Below, in pieces: positions 32,392 to 40,396 of a DNA stretch of 64,000 bases. The first letter of the stretch is position 1; the number at the start of each line of letters is the position of its first letter. Below the pieces are notes generated by a model that saw nothing but the letters and a program-made list of their open reading frames with translations, was not told where the DNA came from and ran no database searches. This DNA comes from Oscillospiraceae bacterium (lineage in GTDB: Bacteria > Bacillota > Clostridia > Oscillospirales > Acutalibacteraceae), in contig SVPC01000001.1 in the NCBI GenBank assembly GCA_015066095.1, forward strand, positions 1 to 64,000, written 5' to 3'. The translations under genes and the position numbers were made by a program.

Positions 32392-33532
32392 TTAGTAACT
32401 CCTTTTCCTGAACGTTAGATAATATCTTTAAAACATCTTCTGCCATTATTTGTGTACAGTTTTTTGTATTCTCAACATTTTTACTTATAAAGTTTTGCAA
32501 GTAATTATAATTATATAATTTTTCAAGATTTGCAACTAATTTAGAAGCATCTTTCTCTTGAAATCCTGGCAATTCATTATAATCAATAGCTAAACCTCGT
32601 GCTGTTTCATAATTATCAAAATCGTAGTTATAAAAATATATAGGAATACCTTTTATACCGGCCTCATAAATTATGCACGAATAATCACTAACAAGTTTAT
32701 CGGTACATGTAAGCATTTGAAAGGTTGAAAATTCCTCACAAAGAAAAATTCTATCATCATCAACCGTTGTTTTTGTAAGAGGGTGCAACTTTACAATGAG
32801 GTTAAATTTTTGAAAATCAAAAGCTTCAATAAGTTTTGCAAAATATTTTTTAAATTCTTTTTCATTTTTCCTAAATGTTGGAGCATATAAAACGTTGATT
32901 TTTTCGTTTAAAACCGGATACTTTTCAAAAATCTGACGTCTGGTTGATTCTATGTATTTTTCGTCGTTAAGTAAATCTATTCTAGGTAAAGAAAATTTTC
33001 TAAATTTATTATCGTCGGCATTAAAACCTTCTTTTAACACTTCTTTGTATTCTTCACCGGAATAATAGATGATGTCGTAATTTTTATGCATCTTCATTAT
33101 AGATGCAACTAATTGTGAAGTGCCTTCACTCTTATCAATTATTTGCCAACCAAATTTTTTTAATTTGCCTACTGTATGCCAAAGTTGAATAATTTTTAAA
33201 TCTTTCTTATGATTTAATATGCTAACAACAGGACTATAAGAATCAAGAATACAAATTTTTGAAGTTGCTAAATGATACATCTGACGCAACATATGTAAAC
33301 TATATGAAATTTTTGTCAAAAAAGACGAATTAACTCCGCCATCAAGTGTTTTGCATAAATATACAACTTTAACATGTTTTTGCAACTCACTGCCCAAAAG
33401 CTTAAAGTCATCGTTAACAGCGTTTGATTGACGGCTAATCATAACAATTTTCTCTTGTACTTTTAAAGGTTTAAAAAGGTAATAAAGAATATTAAGACTT
33501 GTAATTAAAATTTTTAAAACAAGAAATCTCAC
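32366..33532 (-). CDS. CDP-glycerol glycerophosphotransferase family protein (TagB/TagF-like)
   Basis: This 388-residue protein has the family pattern: IIQLWHTVGKLKKFGWQ around residue 118, the VLYAPTFRKNE motif, KLHPLT and CTDKLVSDYSCIIYEAGI (the S/T-D-Y-S motif). These membrane-associated enzymes add glycerol- or ribitol-phosphate units from CDP-alditols to a lipid-linked chain. It is the first gene of the minus-strand cluster and uses a GTG start behind AGGTGG. It links the cluster to teichoic-acid or phosphorylated capsule synthesis. Confidence 0.88.
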   Translation of the reverse strand: MRFLVLKILITSLNILYYLFKPLKVQEKIVMISRQSNAVNDDFKLLGSELQKHVKVVYLCKTLDGGVNSSFLTKISYSLHMLRQMYHLATSKICILDSYSPVVSILNHKKDLKIIQLWHTVGKLKKFGWQIIDKSEGTSQLVASIMKMHKNYDIIYYSGEEYKEVLKEGFNADDNKFRKFSLPRIDLLNDEKYIESTRRQIFEKYPVLNEKINVLYAPTFRKNEKEFKKYFAKLIEAFDFQKFNLIVKLHPLTKTTVDDDRIFLCEEFSTFQMLTCTDKLVSDYSCIIYEAGIKGIPIYFYNYDFDNYETARGLAIDYNELPGFQEKDASKLVANLEKLYNYNYLQNFISKNVENTKNCTQIMAEDVLKILSNVQEKELLNEATSYKN

Positions 33533-33704
33533 GCAACCACCTATTATCCAATTTCTTCTGTGTGATTATACCATAATTAGGGCGGAATTGCAAGTAAAAA
33601 TTAGATTGACATAATTAGGATTTAAAACACAAAAAGCCCTTTCAAATTTTATTCAATTAATTTGCCACTTGTTGTATAATATAGACAAAAAGTAATGACT
33701 TCAA

Positions 33705-33913
33705 ATATTTACTTATGAAAAATTTTGTGATATAATATTTAATTGAAAAAATTGTGTCATTTGTATTTATGTGATGTTATTGTTGAAAATACTAGAATTT
33801 TCAACATCCACAGCGCCTATAATAATTACAATAAAACTCTTGCCGCACAACCGTGTTCGGAGTTCAGAGAATTCTTCCCTGAGAATGCGGTGGAATATTT
33901 TGTTTCCTATTAC
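33705..33913 (+). pseudogene. Truncated and internally deleted uvrB 5' end, fragment 2
   Basis: A uvrB-type promoter region (TTTACTTAT...TATAAT 33731-33736) is followed by a unique ~70-base insert containing a perfect hairpin (GTTGAAAAT/ATTTTCAAC, 33782-33805). From about 33825, uvrB homology resumes: [27 protein letters not shown]. Codons 3 to ~60 of uvrB are missing. The break in uvrB homology falls at the same place as in fragments 1 and 3. Confidence 0.8.
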
Positions 33914-34026
33914 AAGTTTCGCACCAAAAACCGCTACAAAACGCCGTTTTAAGGAATTTTTAACATAGGATAACACGTAATAACACTATATAAATCAAAT
34001 AAATTTGTGACCCAAATTCGTGTAAT
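33909..34026. repeat. uvrB-junction end sequence, copy 2
   Basis: About 115 bases aligned with copies 1 and 3 directly after the uvrB break. The end of this copy (GACCCAAA) pairs with TTTTGGGTC at 34034-34042, followed by T7, forming a clean Rho-independent terminator to about 34050. Confidence 0.8.
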
Positions 34027-34107
34027 GAAAATTTTGGGTCTTTTTTTATTGCAATAGATTATCTATTGTGCTATAATAAATATGCCAACCATTTGAATAT
34101 AGAAAAA

Positions 34108-34300
34108 GGGGCAATTTTTTTATTTTTTTACAAGATTGTTATCTTTTGTGCATACTAACACAGGAGAATTTGATAAAAACGCAAATTACTTTAATGTGTT
34201 GGTGTGTTATTGCCCTTTATATTGAATTGGTTTGGTGACTATCGGGGTTTGCATTTTTTGTACGGTTGCTTCGGTAGCCGCACTTTTTATTTTTAGGAGG
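34108..34300 (+). ncRNA. Candidate structured leader RNA with terminator upstream of licD
   Basis: GGGCAAT (34109-34115) can pair with ATTGCCC (34209-34215). Inside it AACACA (34157-34162) pairs with TGTGTT (34195-34200), and inside that AATTTG (34167-34172) pairs with CAAATT (34182-34187). A competing TGTG/CACA hairpin (34147-34162) overlaps the second stem. Downstream is a long hairpin with a TTCG loop (34260-34283) followed by TTTTTATTTTT, which is a terminator. It precedes the LicD gene by 50 bases, so it looks like an attenuator or riboswitch of unknown type. It does not match any riboswitch class I recognise. Confidence 0.45.
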
Positions 34301-34352
34301 GTAGTTTTTACATTTTTAGAAATTTAGGCAAAATGTATGAAGGAGAATATAA

Positions 34353-35225
34353 ATGAAGAAAAAGAAGTATCATATTGAAAAAGATTTTATAATTAAGGAA
34401 GAATTGCCTATTACTGCTATTCAAGATATAGAAATTGATATTTTAAGAACTTTTGTTGATTTTTGCGATAAACACAATCTTAGATATTTCCTTGCAGGTG
34501 GTACCCTTATTGGTGCAGTTCGTCATCAAGGTTTTATTCCTTGGGATGATGATATGGATGTTTCAATGCCAAGAAAAGATTTTGAACGTTTTCGTGAATT
34601 GACAAAGGATGGAAAACTTGGCAATTACGATATTCGTTCATATATTCACACTCCTGAACTTCACACAAGACCTTTTGACCGTCTTGTTGACACACGTTAT
34701 ATGGCAAAGGTGAATGTAAAGGCAGAGCAACCTTTTATTCCGCCATGGCTAGATATTCATGCTCTTGATGGACTTCCTGCGGACCCTGTTGAAAATAGCA
34801 AATATTGGGATGCAGTTAATATTCTCAAACGAGGTTCGAAAATTTCAAGAACTCCCTTGCATCCCTTTAAAAAAGGTGGTATAATGAGAGTTCTCCGTGC
34901 AATCAAAAATTACAAGATTCATATGAATGGTTATATTTATTATGCTAGGAAATTAAATGAATTCGGTGCGACTTATAATTTTGACACGTCCGAATATATT
35001 GCTTCGGTTATGGCAGGATATGGACGCAAAGAACGTATGCCTAGTTATTACTTTACTGATGGAGAAAAGAAATTATATTTTGAGGGTATTCTTTGCTCTG
35101 TTCCACCTCACTATAATCTTGTCCTTAAACATATGTACAACAACTTTTTGCAACTTCCACCCGTTTCAGAACGTGCCACTCATATCGAAAGATTGTGGGA
35201 AGTAGTACCAAAGGAGGATAGGTAA
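34353..35225 (+). CDS. LicD family phosphotransferase
   Basis: This 290-residue protein has the LicD core FLAGGTLIGAVRHQGFIPWD and DDDMDVSMPRKDFERF (about 46-80), with the aspartates expected of a nucleotidyltransferase-fold active site. LicD proteins transfer phosphocholine or other phospho-groups to cell-surface glycans. It differs from the LicD domain in the cluster at 29.3 kb, so it is not a simple duplicate. GAAGGAG ribosome site; the next gene follows after 4 bases. Confidence 0.9.
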   Translation: MKKKKYHIEKDFIIKEELPITAIQDIEIDILRTFVDFCDKHNLRYFLAGGTLIGAVRHQGFIPWDDDMDVSMPRKDFERFRELTKDGKLGNYDIRSYIHTPELHTRPFDRLVDTRYMAKVNVKAEQPFIPPWLDIHALDGLPADPVENSKYWDAVNILKRGSKISRTPLHPFKKGGIMRVLRAIKNYKIHMNGYIYYARKLNEFGATYNFDTSEYIASVMAGYGRKERMPSYYFTDGEKKLYFEGILCSVPPHYNLVLKHMYNNFLQLPPVSERATHIERLWEVVPKEDR

Positions 35226-35229
35226 TAAA

Positions 35230-35886
35230 ATGTACAACAATATTAAAAATCGTCTTTGTGTTGCCTGTAAAAATCTGGCAGAAAGCAATGTTATTCCTAA
35301 TGGTGCTTTTATTTCAATAAAAGATTCTAAAGGACAGTGTTATGCTCTCAACAATAACAAAATTCCCTTAAGTGAAGCTTCTGAAAGCAATATTATAATT
35401 GTTGGCTTTGATGGTAATGTTATTGAAGGCGATGTTTCAGGGATAGACCCTTATTTTGTGGTTCATAAAGTTATCTACAATGAAAATGAGGAAATAACAA
35501 CTATCATTAATCCTCGTTCCCGTTATAACTCTATTTGGGCTTCTCTTGGCAGGTCGCTTGTTCCCAACTCGTTCTTTTATTGCGAAAATTTAGTCGGGGA
35601 GACTCTTGCGACTGGTTCTGTTACTCTTGAACCAGGTGAAGAACTTTATGAATCAATTGGTGCAAGCGTGCTTTCAAGGTTACAGCATAAAGGGATACAG
35701 TCTCTAGGGGCAATAATTATCAAAAATGATAGTGCAATTGTCTGGGGCAAGAATTCTGACTCGACCGTTAAAAGAGCAATCGCTATGGAAGAAATTTGCT
35801 TTCGCGCTCTCCAAACAACAGCGATTACAAACGGTGGCGATAGTTTTGTTGCATTCGAGGTTGCCCAACAACTTCTAATGGAATAA
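35230..35886 (+). CDS. Class II aldolase/adducin-like protein lacking the zinc histidines
   Basis: This 218-residue protein has the class II aldolase layout: an N-terminal helix with NGAFISIKDSKGQCYAL, a YFVVHKVIYNENEEITTIIN segment, and ETLATGSVTLEPGEEL where sugar aldolases have the acidic loop. The normally invariant HTHP/HAHP zinc motif reads INPRSRYNS, and no histidine is present at the third position (GAIIIKNDSAIVWG). It is therefore probably not a metal-dependent aldolase and may bind a ligand or have a structural role. It is coupled to the LicD gene. Confidence 0.7.
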   Translation: MYNNIKNRLCVACKNLAESNVIPNGAFISIKDSKGQCYALNNNKIPLSEASESNIIIVGFDGNVIEGDVSGIDPYFVVHKVIYNENEEITTIINPRSRYNSIWASLGRSLVPNSFFYCENLVGETLATGSVTLEPGEELYESIGASVLSRLQHKGIQSLGAIIIKNDSAIVWGKNSDSTVKRAIAMEEICFRALQTTAITNGGDSFVAFEVAQQLLME

Positions 35887-35937
35887 TAATTGGTTTTTCA
35901 TTTATTTGTATTCGACGTTATAATTACATAAACTATT

Positions 35938-35968
35938 GAGCAGGTACAAAAAGTATCTGCTCTTTTAT
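35938..35968 (+). terminator. Hairpin upstream of uvrB fragment 3
   Basis: GAGCAG pairs with CTGCTC, followed by TTTTATTTACTT. It corresponds to the hairpin before fragment 1 with different stem bases. Confidence 0.55.
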
Positions 35969-36031
35969 TTACTTATAAAAAAATATGTGGTATAATATAT
36001 TTGTGAGAATTTGTTTTGTGAGGTGAGAACG

Positions 36032-36300
36032 GTGGATAAGTTTATTTTACATTCAAGATATAAACCTACAGGTGACCAACCGCAGGCTATTGCCGAATTG
36101 GTTGAGGGTATAAATAACGGCGATAAAGAGCAGGTTTTGCTTGGCGTTACGGGTTCGGGTAAAACCTTTACAATGGCAAATATTATCGCTAATGTTAATA
36201 AGCCAACACTCGTTCTCGCTCACAATAAAACCCTCGCCGCTCAGCTTTGCTCGGAGTTCCGCGAATTCTTTCCTTAAAACGCGGTGGAATATTTTGTATC
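36032..36300 (+). pseudogene. Truncated uvrB 5' end, fragment 3
   Basis: From GTG 36032 (promoter TATAAT near 35992, RBS GAGGTGA) the frame matches UvrB residues 1-81 and stops at a TAA in ..REFFP (36275-36277). Homology at the DNA level continues to GTATCC (36300) with the stop inside. The upstream ~70 bases, including promoter and RBS, nearly match fragment 1. A 32-base stretch encoding [12 protein letters not shown] is the same in fragments 1 and 3 and nearly the same in the intact gene. Confidence 0.85.
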
Positions 36301-36422
36301 CTAACACAAGATTTGCACTAAAAATCGTGATAAAACGCTATTTTTAGGGGCTTATTAACACAGGATAACACGTAATAACACTATATGAACCAAATAAATT
36401 TGTGACCTAAATTCGTGTAATA
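36301..36422. repeat. uvrB-junction end sequence, copy 3
   Basis: About 120 bases aligned with copies 1 and 2. A 26-base block (36396-36421) containing AAATTTGTGACC and AAATTCGTG is identical to 38323-38348 and has one difference from the block at the end of copy 2. Confidence 0.8.
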
Positions 36423-36459
36423 CAAAATAGGCATATTTTAAAAAAAGAAGTTGATTAAA

Positions 36460-36996
36460 ATGAAAAACAAAAAACACGAAATTAACACTATGGTATTGGC
36501 GGCGATGTTTTTAGGCATAGGCTTTATATTACCGATATTTACCAATCAAATCAAAGAAATCGGCGACTCCTTACTTCCAATGCATATCCCCGTCATGCTT
36601 TGTGGTCTTATTTGCGGTAAGAGATACGGTTTTTTTGTGGGCTTGATTTTACCGCTGCTTCGAGGGTTTGCGTTTGGAATGCCCCCAATATATCCAAATG
36701 CTGTTTGGATGGCAATTGAGTTGTCTGTATATGGTTTTGTTATTGGATTTTTGTACTTTCGCATTAACCCAAAAGATACAAAAAGTGTATACATAAGTTT
36801 AGTATCAGCTATGATAACAGGCAGACTGGCGTGGGGTATAAGCAAGACTATTTTATTGGGATTAAATGGTAAGGCTTTTACTGTATCAATGTTTATAGTA
36901 GGTGGATTTGTCGATGCCATTCCAGGGATAATTCTTCAACTTGTGTTGATTCCGTCGATTATGTTAATATTAAATAAAAGGAGAATATTTAAATGA
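36460..36996 (+). CDS. ECF transporter S component
   Basis: About 178 residues with five to six hydrophobic helices and the PMHIPVMLCGLICGKRYGF stretch typical of substrate-binding S components of energy-coupling factor transporters. The shared AT-module genes are not in this window. The substrate is not evident; pairing with LarA suggests a hydroxy acid, a vitamin-like cofactor or a nickel-related ligand, but this is a guess. The ATG at 36460 is favoured over an in-frame TTG three codons upstream. It overlaps larA by 4 bases. Confidence 0.8.
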   Translation: MKNKKHEINTMVLAAMFLGIGFILPIFTNQIKEIGDSLLPMHIPVMLCGLICGKRYGFFVGLILPLLRGFAFGMPPIYPNAVWMAIELSVYGFVIGFLYFRINPKDTKSVYISLVSAMITGRLAWGISKTILLGLNGKAFTVSMFIVGGFVDAIPGIILQLVLIPSIMLILNKRRIFK

Positions 36997-38267
36997 AAAC
37001 ACTTTTTTTTCCATATGGACAAACACATTTAGAGTATGAATTTGATGAAAAAGAACTTGTAGGAGTACTTACATCCTCTATTGAGAAATATGTTCCCGAA
37101 GGCGATGGGCACGAACTTGTAGCAAGGGCGTTAGAATCTCCTATAGGAAGTCAAAAACTTTCGGAATTGAGCCGTGGAAAACAAAAAATTGTTATTATAG
37201 CAAGTGACCATACACGCCCTGTGCCGAGTAAGATTATTATTCCACAAATGCTAAGTGAGATAAGGAAGGGAAATCCGAATGCGGATATAACCATCCTAAT
37301 TGCAACAGGTTGTCATAGAGGAACCACCAAGCAAGAACTTATAAATAAATTCGGCGAGGAAATAGTTGCAAACGAAAAGATTTATGTTCACGATTGTGAT
37401 GAAAAAGAAAAGCTTGTAAACATAGGTGTTTTGCCGTCTGGGGGACAGTGTGAAATTAACAAAATAGCAGTAGAGGCTGATTTGCTTGTTGCAGAAGGAT
37501 TTATAGAGCCACATTTTTTTGCAGGCTTTTCGGGCGGAAGAAAAAGTGTTTTGCCGGGTGTTGCAGGCAGAAGTACTGTACTTGCTAATCACTGCTCGGA
37601 GTTTATTGCTCATCCAAATTCAAGAACAGGTATTTTAAAGGATAATCCTATACACGAAGATATGGTTTGGGCAGCCAAACAGGCTAAACTTGCGTTTATA
37701 GTTAATGTGGTATTGAATTCGGAAAAACAACCTATTTTTGCTGTTGCAGGTGACTTAGAGAAAGCACATAAAAAGGGGACTGATTTTATATCTTCGCTTT
37801 GTGGTGTCAAGTCGGTTTTGGCAGATATAGTTATATCTACTAATGGTGGTTATCCGCTTGACCAAAATGTATATCAGTCGGTTAAGGGAATGACTGCTGC
37901 AGAGGCTACCGTTAAAAAGGGCGGAATTATAATAATGCTTGCAAAGGCTAATGATGGTATTGGCGGAGAACATTTTTACCATCAACTTGCAGATGAGCCT
38001 GATATGAATAAAACTATGGATATTTTTCTTTCACGCTCAAGAAACGAAACTGCAACCGACCAATGGATGTCGCAAATTCTATTAAGGATTTTGATGAAAG
38101 CCAAGGTTATCTATGTGTCGAGTTTAGATCCTGAAATTGTTGAAAAAATGCATATGATTCCTGCAAGTACATTAAGTGAAGCTATAAACTTAGCGAAAAA
38201 AATATTAGTAAAAGATAATGCAACAATAACAGCTATTCCTGATGGAGTTTCAGTTGTTGTAATTTAA
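36993..38267 (+). CDS. larA: LarA family (nickel-pincer) lactate racemase-like protein
   Basis: This 424-residue protein has the LarA motifs ATGCHRGTTKQEL (catalytic His) and EPHFFAGFSGGRKSVLPGVAG (second His and the lysine that binds the nickel-pincer nucleotide). LarA homologues racemise or epimerise 2-hydroxy acids. Cofactor synthesis needs LarB, LarC and LarE, none of which are here. ATGA overlap with the ECF gene makes them one unit. The substrate may differ from lactate. Confidence 0.88.
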   Translation: MKTLFFPYGQTHLEYEFDEKELVGVLTSSIEKYVPEGDGHELVARALESPIGSQKLSELSRGKQKIVIIASDHTRPVPSKIIIPQMLSEIRKGNPNADITILIATGCHRGTTKQELINKFGEEIVANEKIYVHDCDEKEKLVNIGVLPSGGQCEINKIAVEADLLVAEGFIEPHFFAGFSGGRKSVLPGVAGRSTVLANHCSEFIAHPNSRTGILKDNPIHEDMVWAAKQAKLAFIVNVVLNSEKQPIFAVAGDLEKAHKKGTDFISSLCGVKSVLADIVISTNGGYPLDQNVYQSVKGMTAAEATVKKGGIIIMLAKANDGIGGEHFYHQLADEPDMNKTMDIFLSRSRNETATDQWMSQILLRILMKAKVIYVSSLDPEIVEKMHMIPASTLSEAINLAKKILVKDNATITAIPDGVSVVVI

Positions 38268-38295
38268 TGATTATGACTAGAATTAATACTCAGCT

Positions 38296-38350
38296 GAATA
38301 TTTTGTAACCACATACGACTACAAATTTGTGACCTAAATTCGTGTAATTT
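38296..38350. repeat. uvrB-junction end sequence, copy 4 (eroded)
   Basis: GAATATTTTGTA (a uvrB-like tail) is followed after a short gap by the same 26-base block as in copy 3 (38323-38348 identical to 36396-36421). The uvrB 5' part and the middle of the junction sequence are missing. It sits 90 bases before the intact uvrB start. Confidence 0.7.
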
Positions 38351-38437
38351 ACTATTCGCCAACTTTATGAGCAAGATCCCAGTGAATTTAAAACAAGAAA
38401 ATGACAGAAAATAATCAAAAAAGAGAGGAGTGAGAAC

Positions 38438-40393
38438 ATGCCCGATAAGTTTATTTTGCATTCAAATTACAAACCAACTGGAGACCAACCACAAGCTATT
38501 GAAAAACTCAGCGAAGGCATCAAAAATGGCTTAAAAGAGCAGGTGCTATTAGGCGTAACCGGCTCTGGTAAAACCTTTACTATGGCGAATATTATTGAAA
38601 AAGTGAACCGTCCAACCCTCGTTCTCGCTCACAATAAAACCCTCGCCGCACAACTTTGTAGTGAGTTCAAGGAATTCTTCCCTGAGAATGCGGTGGAGTA
38701 TTTTGTATCCTACTACGATTATTATCAACCTGAGGCGTATATTCCCGGTAGTGATACTTATATTGAAAAAGATTCTTCCATAAATGACGAAATTGATAAA
38801 CTGCGTCACAGTGCTACTTGTGCTTTGTCGGAACGGCGTGATGTTATAATCGTGGCTTCGGTTTCGTGCATATATTCGCTCGGTAACCCTATTGATTACC
38901 GTAATATGGTTATATCTTTGCGCCAAGGAATGGAAAAAGGCCGTGACGAGCTTATTGCTAAACTTGTAGATTTACAATACGAGCGTAACGACATAAATTT
39001 TGTGCGGAACAAGTTCCGTGTACGCGGTGATACGGTGGAGATTTTTCCTGCATATTCTATGGAAAATGCGGTGAGAATTGAGTTTTTTGGTGACGAAATT
39101 GACCGCATTTGCGAAATAAATACCGTAACGGGCGAGGTGAAAGCGTTACTTTCGCATATTGCTATCTATCCTGCATCACACTATATTGTGCCACAGGACA
39201 AGTTGGAGGAAGCACTAACGGAACTTAAAGAGGAAATGGAAGAGCGCGAGCGGTGGTTTATTGATAACCAAAAACTTTTGGAAGCACAGCGCATCCGCCA
39301 ACGCACCGAGTATGATATTGAGATGCTTCGTGAAATCGGCACTTGCAAGGGTATTGAAAACTATTCGCGTGTGCTTTCTCGCCGTAAACCCGGCAGTACA
39401 CCGTCAACGCTTTTAGATTATTTCCCCGATGATTTTATTCTTTTTGTGGACGAATCGCATGTGACTTTACCGCAAGTGCGCGGTATGTACGGCGGTGACA
39501 GGGCGAGAAAGGAAAATCTTGTGGAATATGGTTTCCGTTTGCCGTCTGCTTTTGATAACCGTCCGCTTAATTTTGATGAATTTTATAGTCACATAAATCA
39601 AGCGGTGTTTGTGTCTGCAACACCCGGTGACTTTGAAAAAGAAAAAGCCACCCGAATTGCCGAACAGGTGATAAGACCCACAGGTCTTTTAGACCCTGAA
39701 ATATCGGTCCGCCCGTCTGACGGACAGATTGACGATTTGGTGAGTGAGATAAATATGCGTGTGGCTAAAAAAGAACGCGTACTTATTACCACGCTTACCA
39801 AAAAAATGGCAGAAGACCTTACTGAATATCTTGAGGGACTTGAAATAAAGGTTAGATATATGCACTACGATATAGACACCATTGAGCGTATGGAGATTAT
39901 TCGTGATTTGCGACTTGGCGAGTTTGATGTACTTGTTGGTATCAACCTTTTACGCGAGGGTTTGGATATTCCTGAAGTGTCGCTTGTGGCAATACTCGAC
40001 GCCGATAAAGAGGGCTTTTTGCGTAGTGAAACTTCGCTTGTGCAGACCATCGGCCGTGCCGCCCGTAATGCTGAAGGCAAGGTGATTATGTATGCCGACA
40101 GTGTTACTCGTTCTATGGAAAATGCTATCCGTGAAACCGAGCGCCGCCGTGCTATACAAATGCGGTATAATGAGCAAAACGGCATTGTGCCCAAGACCAT
40201 CAAGAAGGGTGTTCACGAAGTGTTGGAAATCGGCACAAAGGTTAAGGACAAGCCTGTTTCCAAGATGTCACGTGTAGAGCGTGAAGCCGAAATTAAGCGA
40301 CTGACCGCTGAAATGAAACAAGCGGCAAAAATACTCGAATTTGAATATGCTGCAACGCTTAGAGATAAAATCAACAAATTAAGGAAGGGTTAG
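38438..40393 (+). CDS. uvrB: Excinuclease ABC subunit B
   Basis: A full-length 651-residue UvrB: Walker A GVTGSGKT (about 39-46), beta-hairpin region [24 protein letters not shown]-type motif [16 protein letters not shown], motif [11 protein letters not shown], and the C-terminal UvrC-binding UVR domain ([20 protein letters not shown]). It loads at lesions with UvrA and directs UvrC. ATG start behind GAGAGGAGTGA. The first 60 codons differ from the two fragments upstream ([20 protein letters not shown] versus [20 protein letters not shown]), after which they converge. This suggests the present 5' end was supplied by the last insertion. Confidence 0.97.
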   Translation: MPDKFILHSNYKPTGDQPQAIEKLSEGIKNGLKEQVLLGVTGSGKTFTMANIIEKVNRPTLVLAHNKTLAAQLCSEFKEFFPENAVEYFVSYYDYYQPEAYIPGSDTYIEKDSSINDEIDKLRHSATCALSERRDVIIVASVSCIYSLGNPIDYRNMVISLRQGMEKGRDELIAKLVDLQYERNDINFVRNKFRVRGDTVEIFPAYSMENAVRIEFFGDEIDRICEINTVTGEVKALLSHIAIYPASHYIVPQDKLEEALTELKEEMEERERWFIDNQKLLEAQRIRQRTEYDIEMLREIGTCKGIENYSRVLSRRKPGSTPSTLLDYFPDDFILFVDESHVTLPQVRGMYGGDRARKENLVEYGFRLPSAFDNRPLNFDEFYSHINQAVFVSATPGDFEKEKATRIAEQVIRPTGLLDPEISVRPSDGQIDDLVSEINMRVAKKERVLITTLTKKMAEDLTEYLEGLEIKVRYMHYDIDTIERMEIIRDLRLGEFDVLVGINLLREGLDIPEVSLVAILDADKEGFLRSETSLVQTIGRAARNAEGKVIMYADSVTRSMENAIRETERRRAIQMRYNEQNGIVPKTIKKGVHEVLEIGTKVKDKPVSKMSRVEREAEIKRLTAEMKQAAKILEFEYAATLRDKINKLRKG

Positions 40394-40396
40394 TAA

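Noticed and set aside
26510..38437. Conventional ICE or prophage
   Set aside because: No integrase, relaxase, replication, packaging or conjugation genes can be recognised among the open frames. Only cargo genes and uvrB remnants are present.
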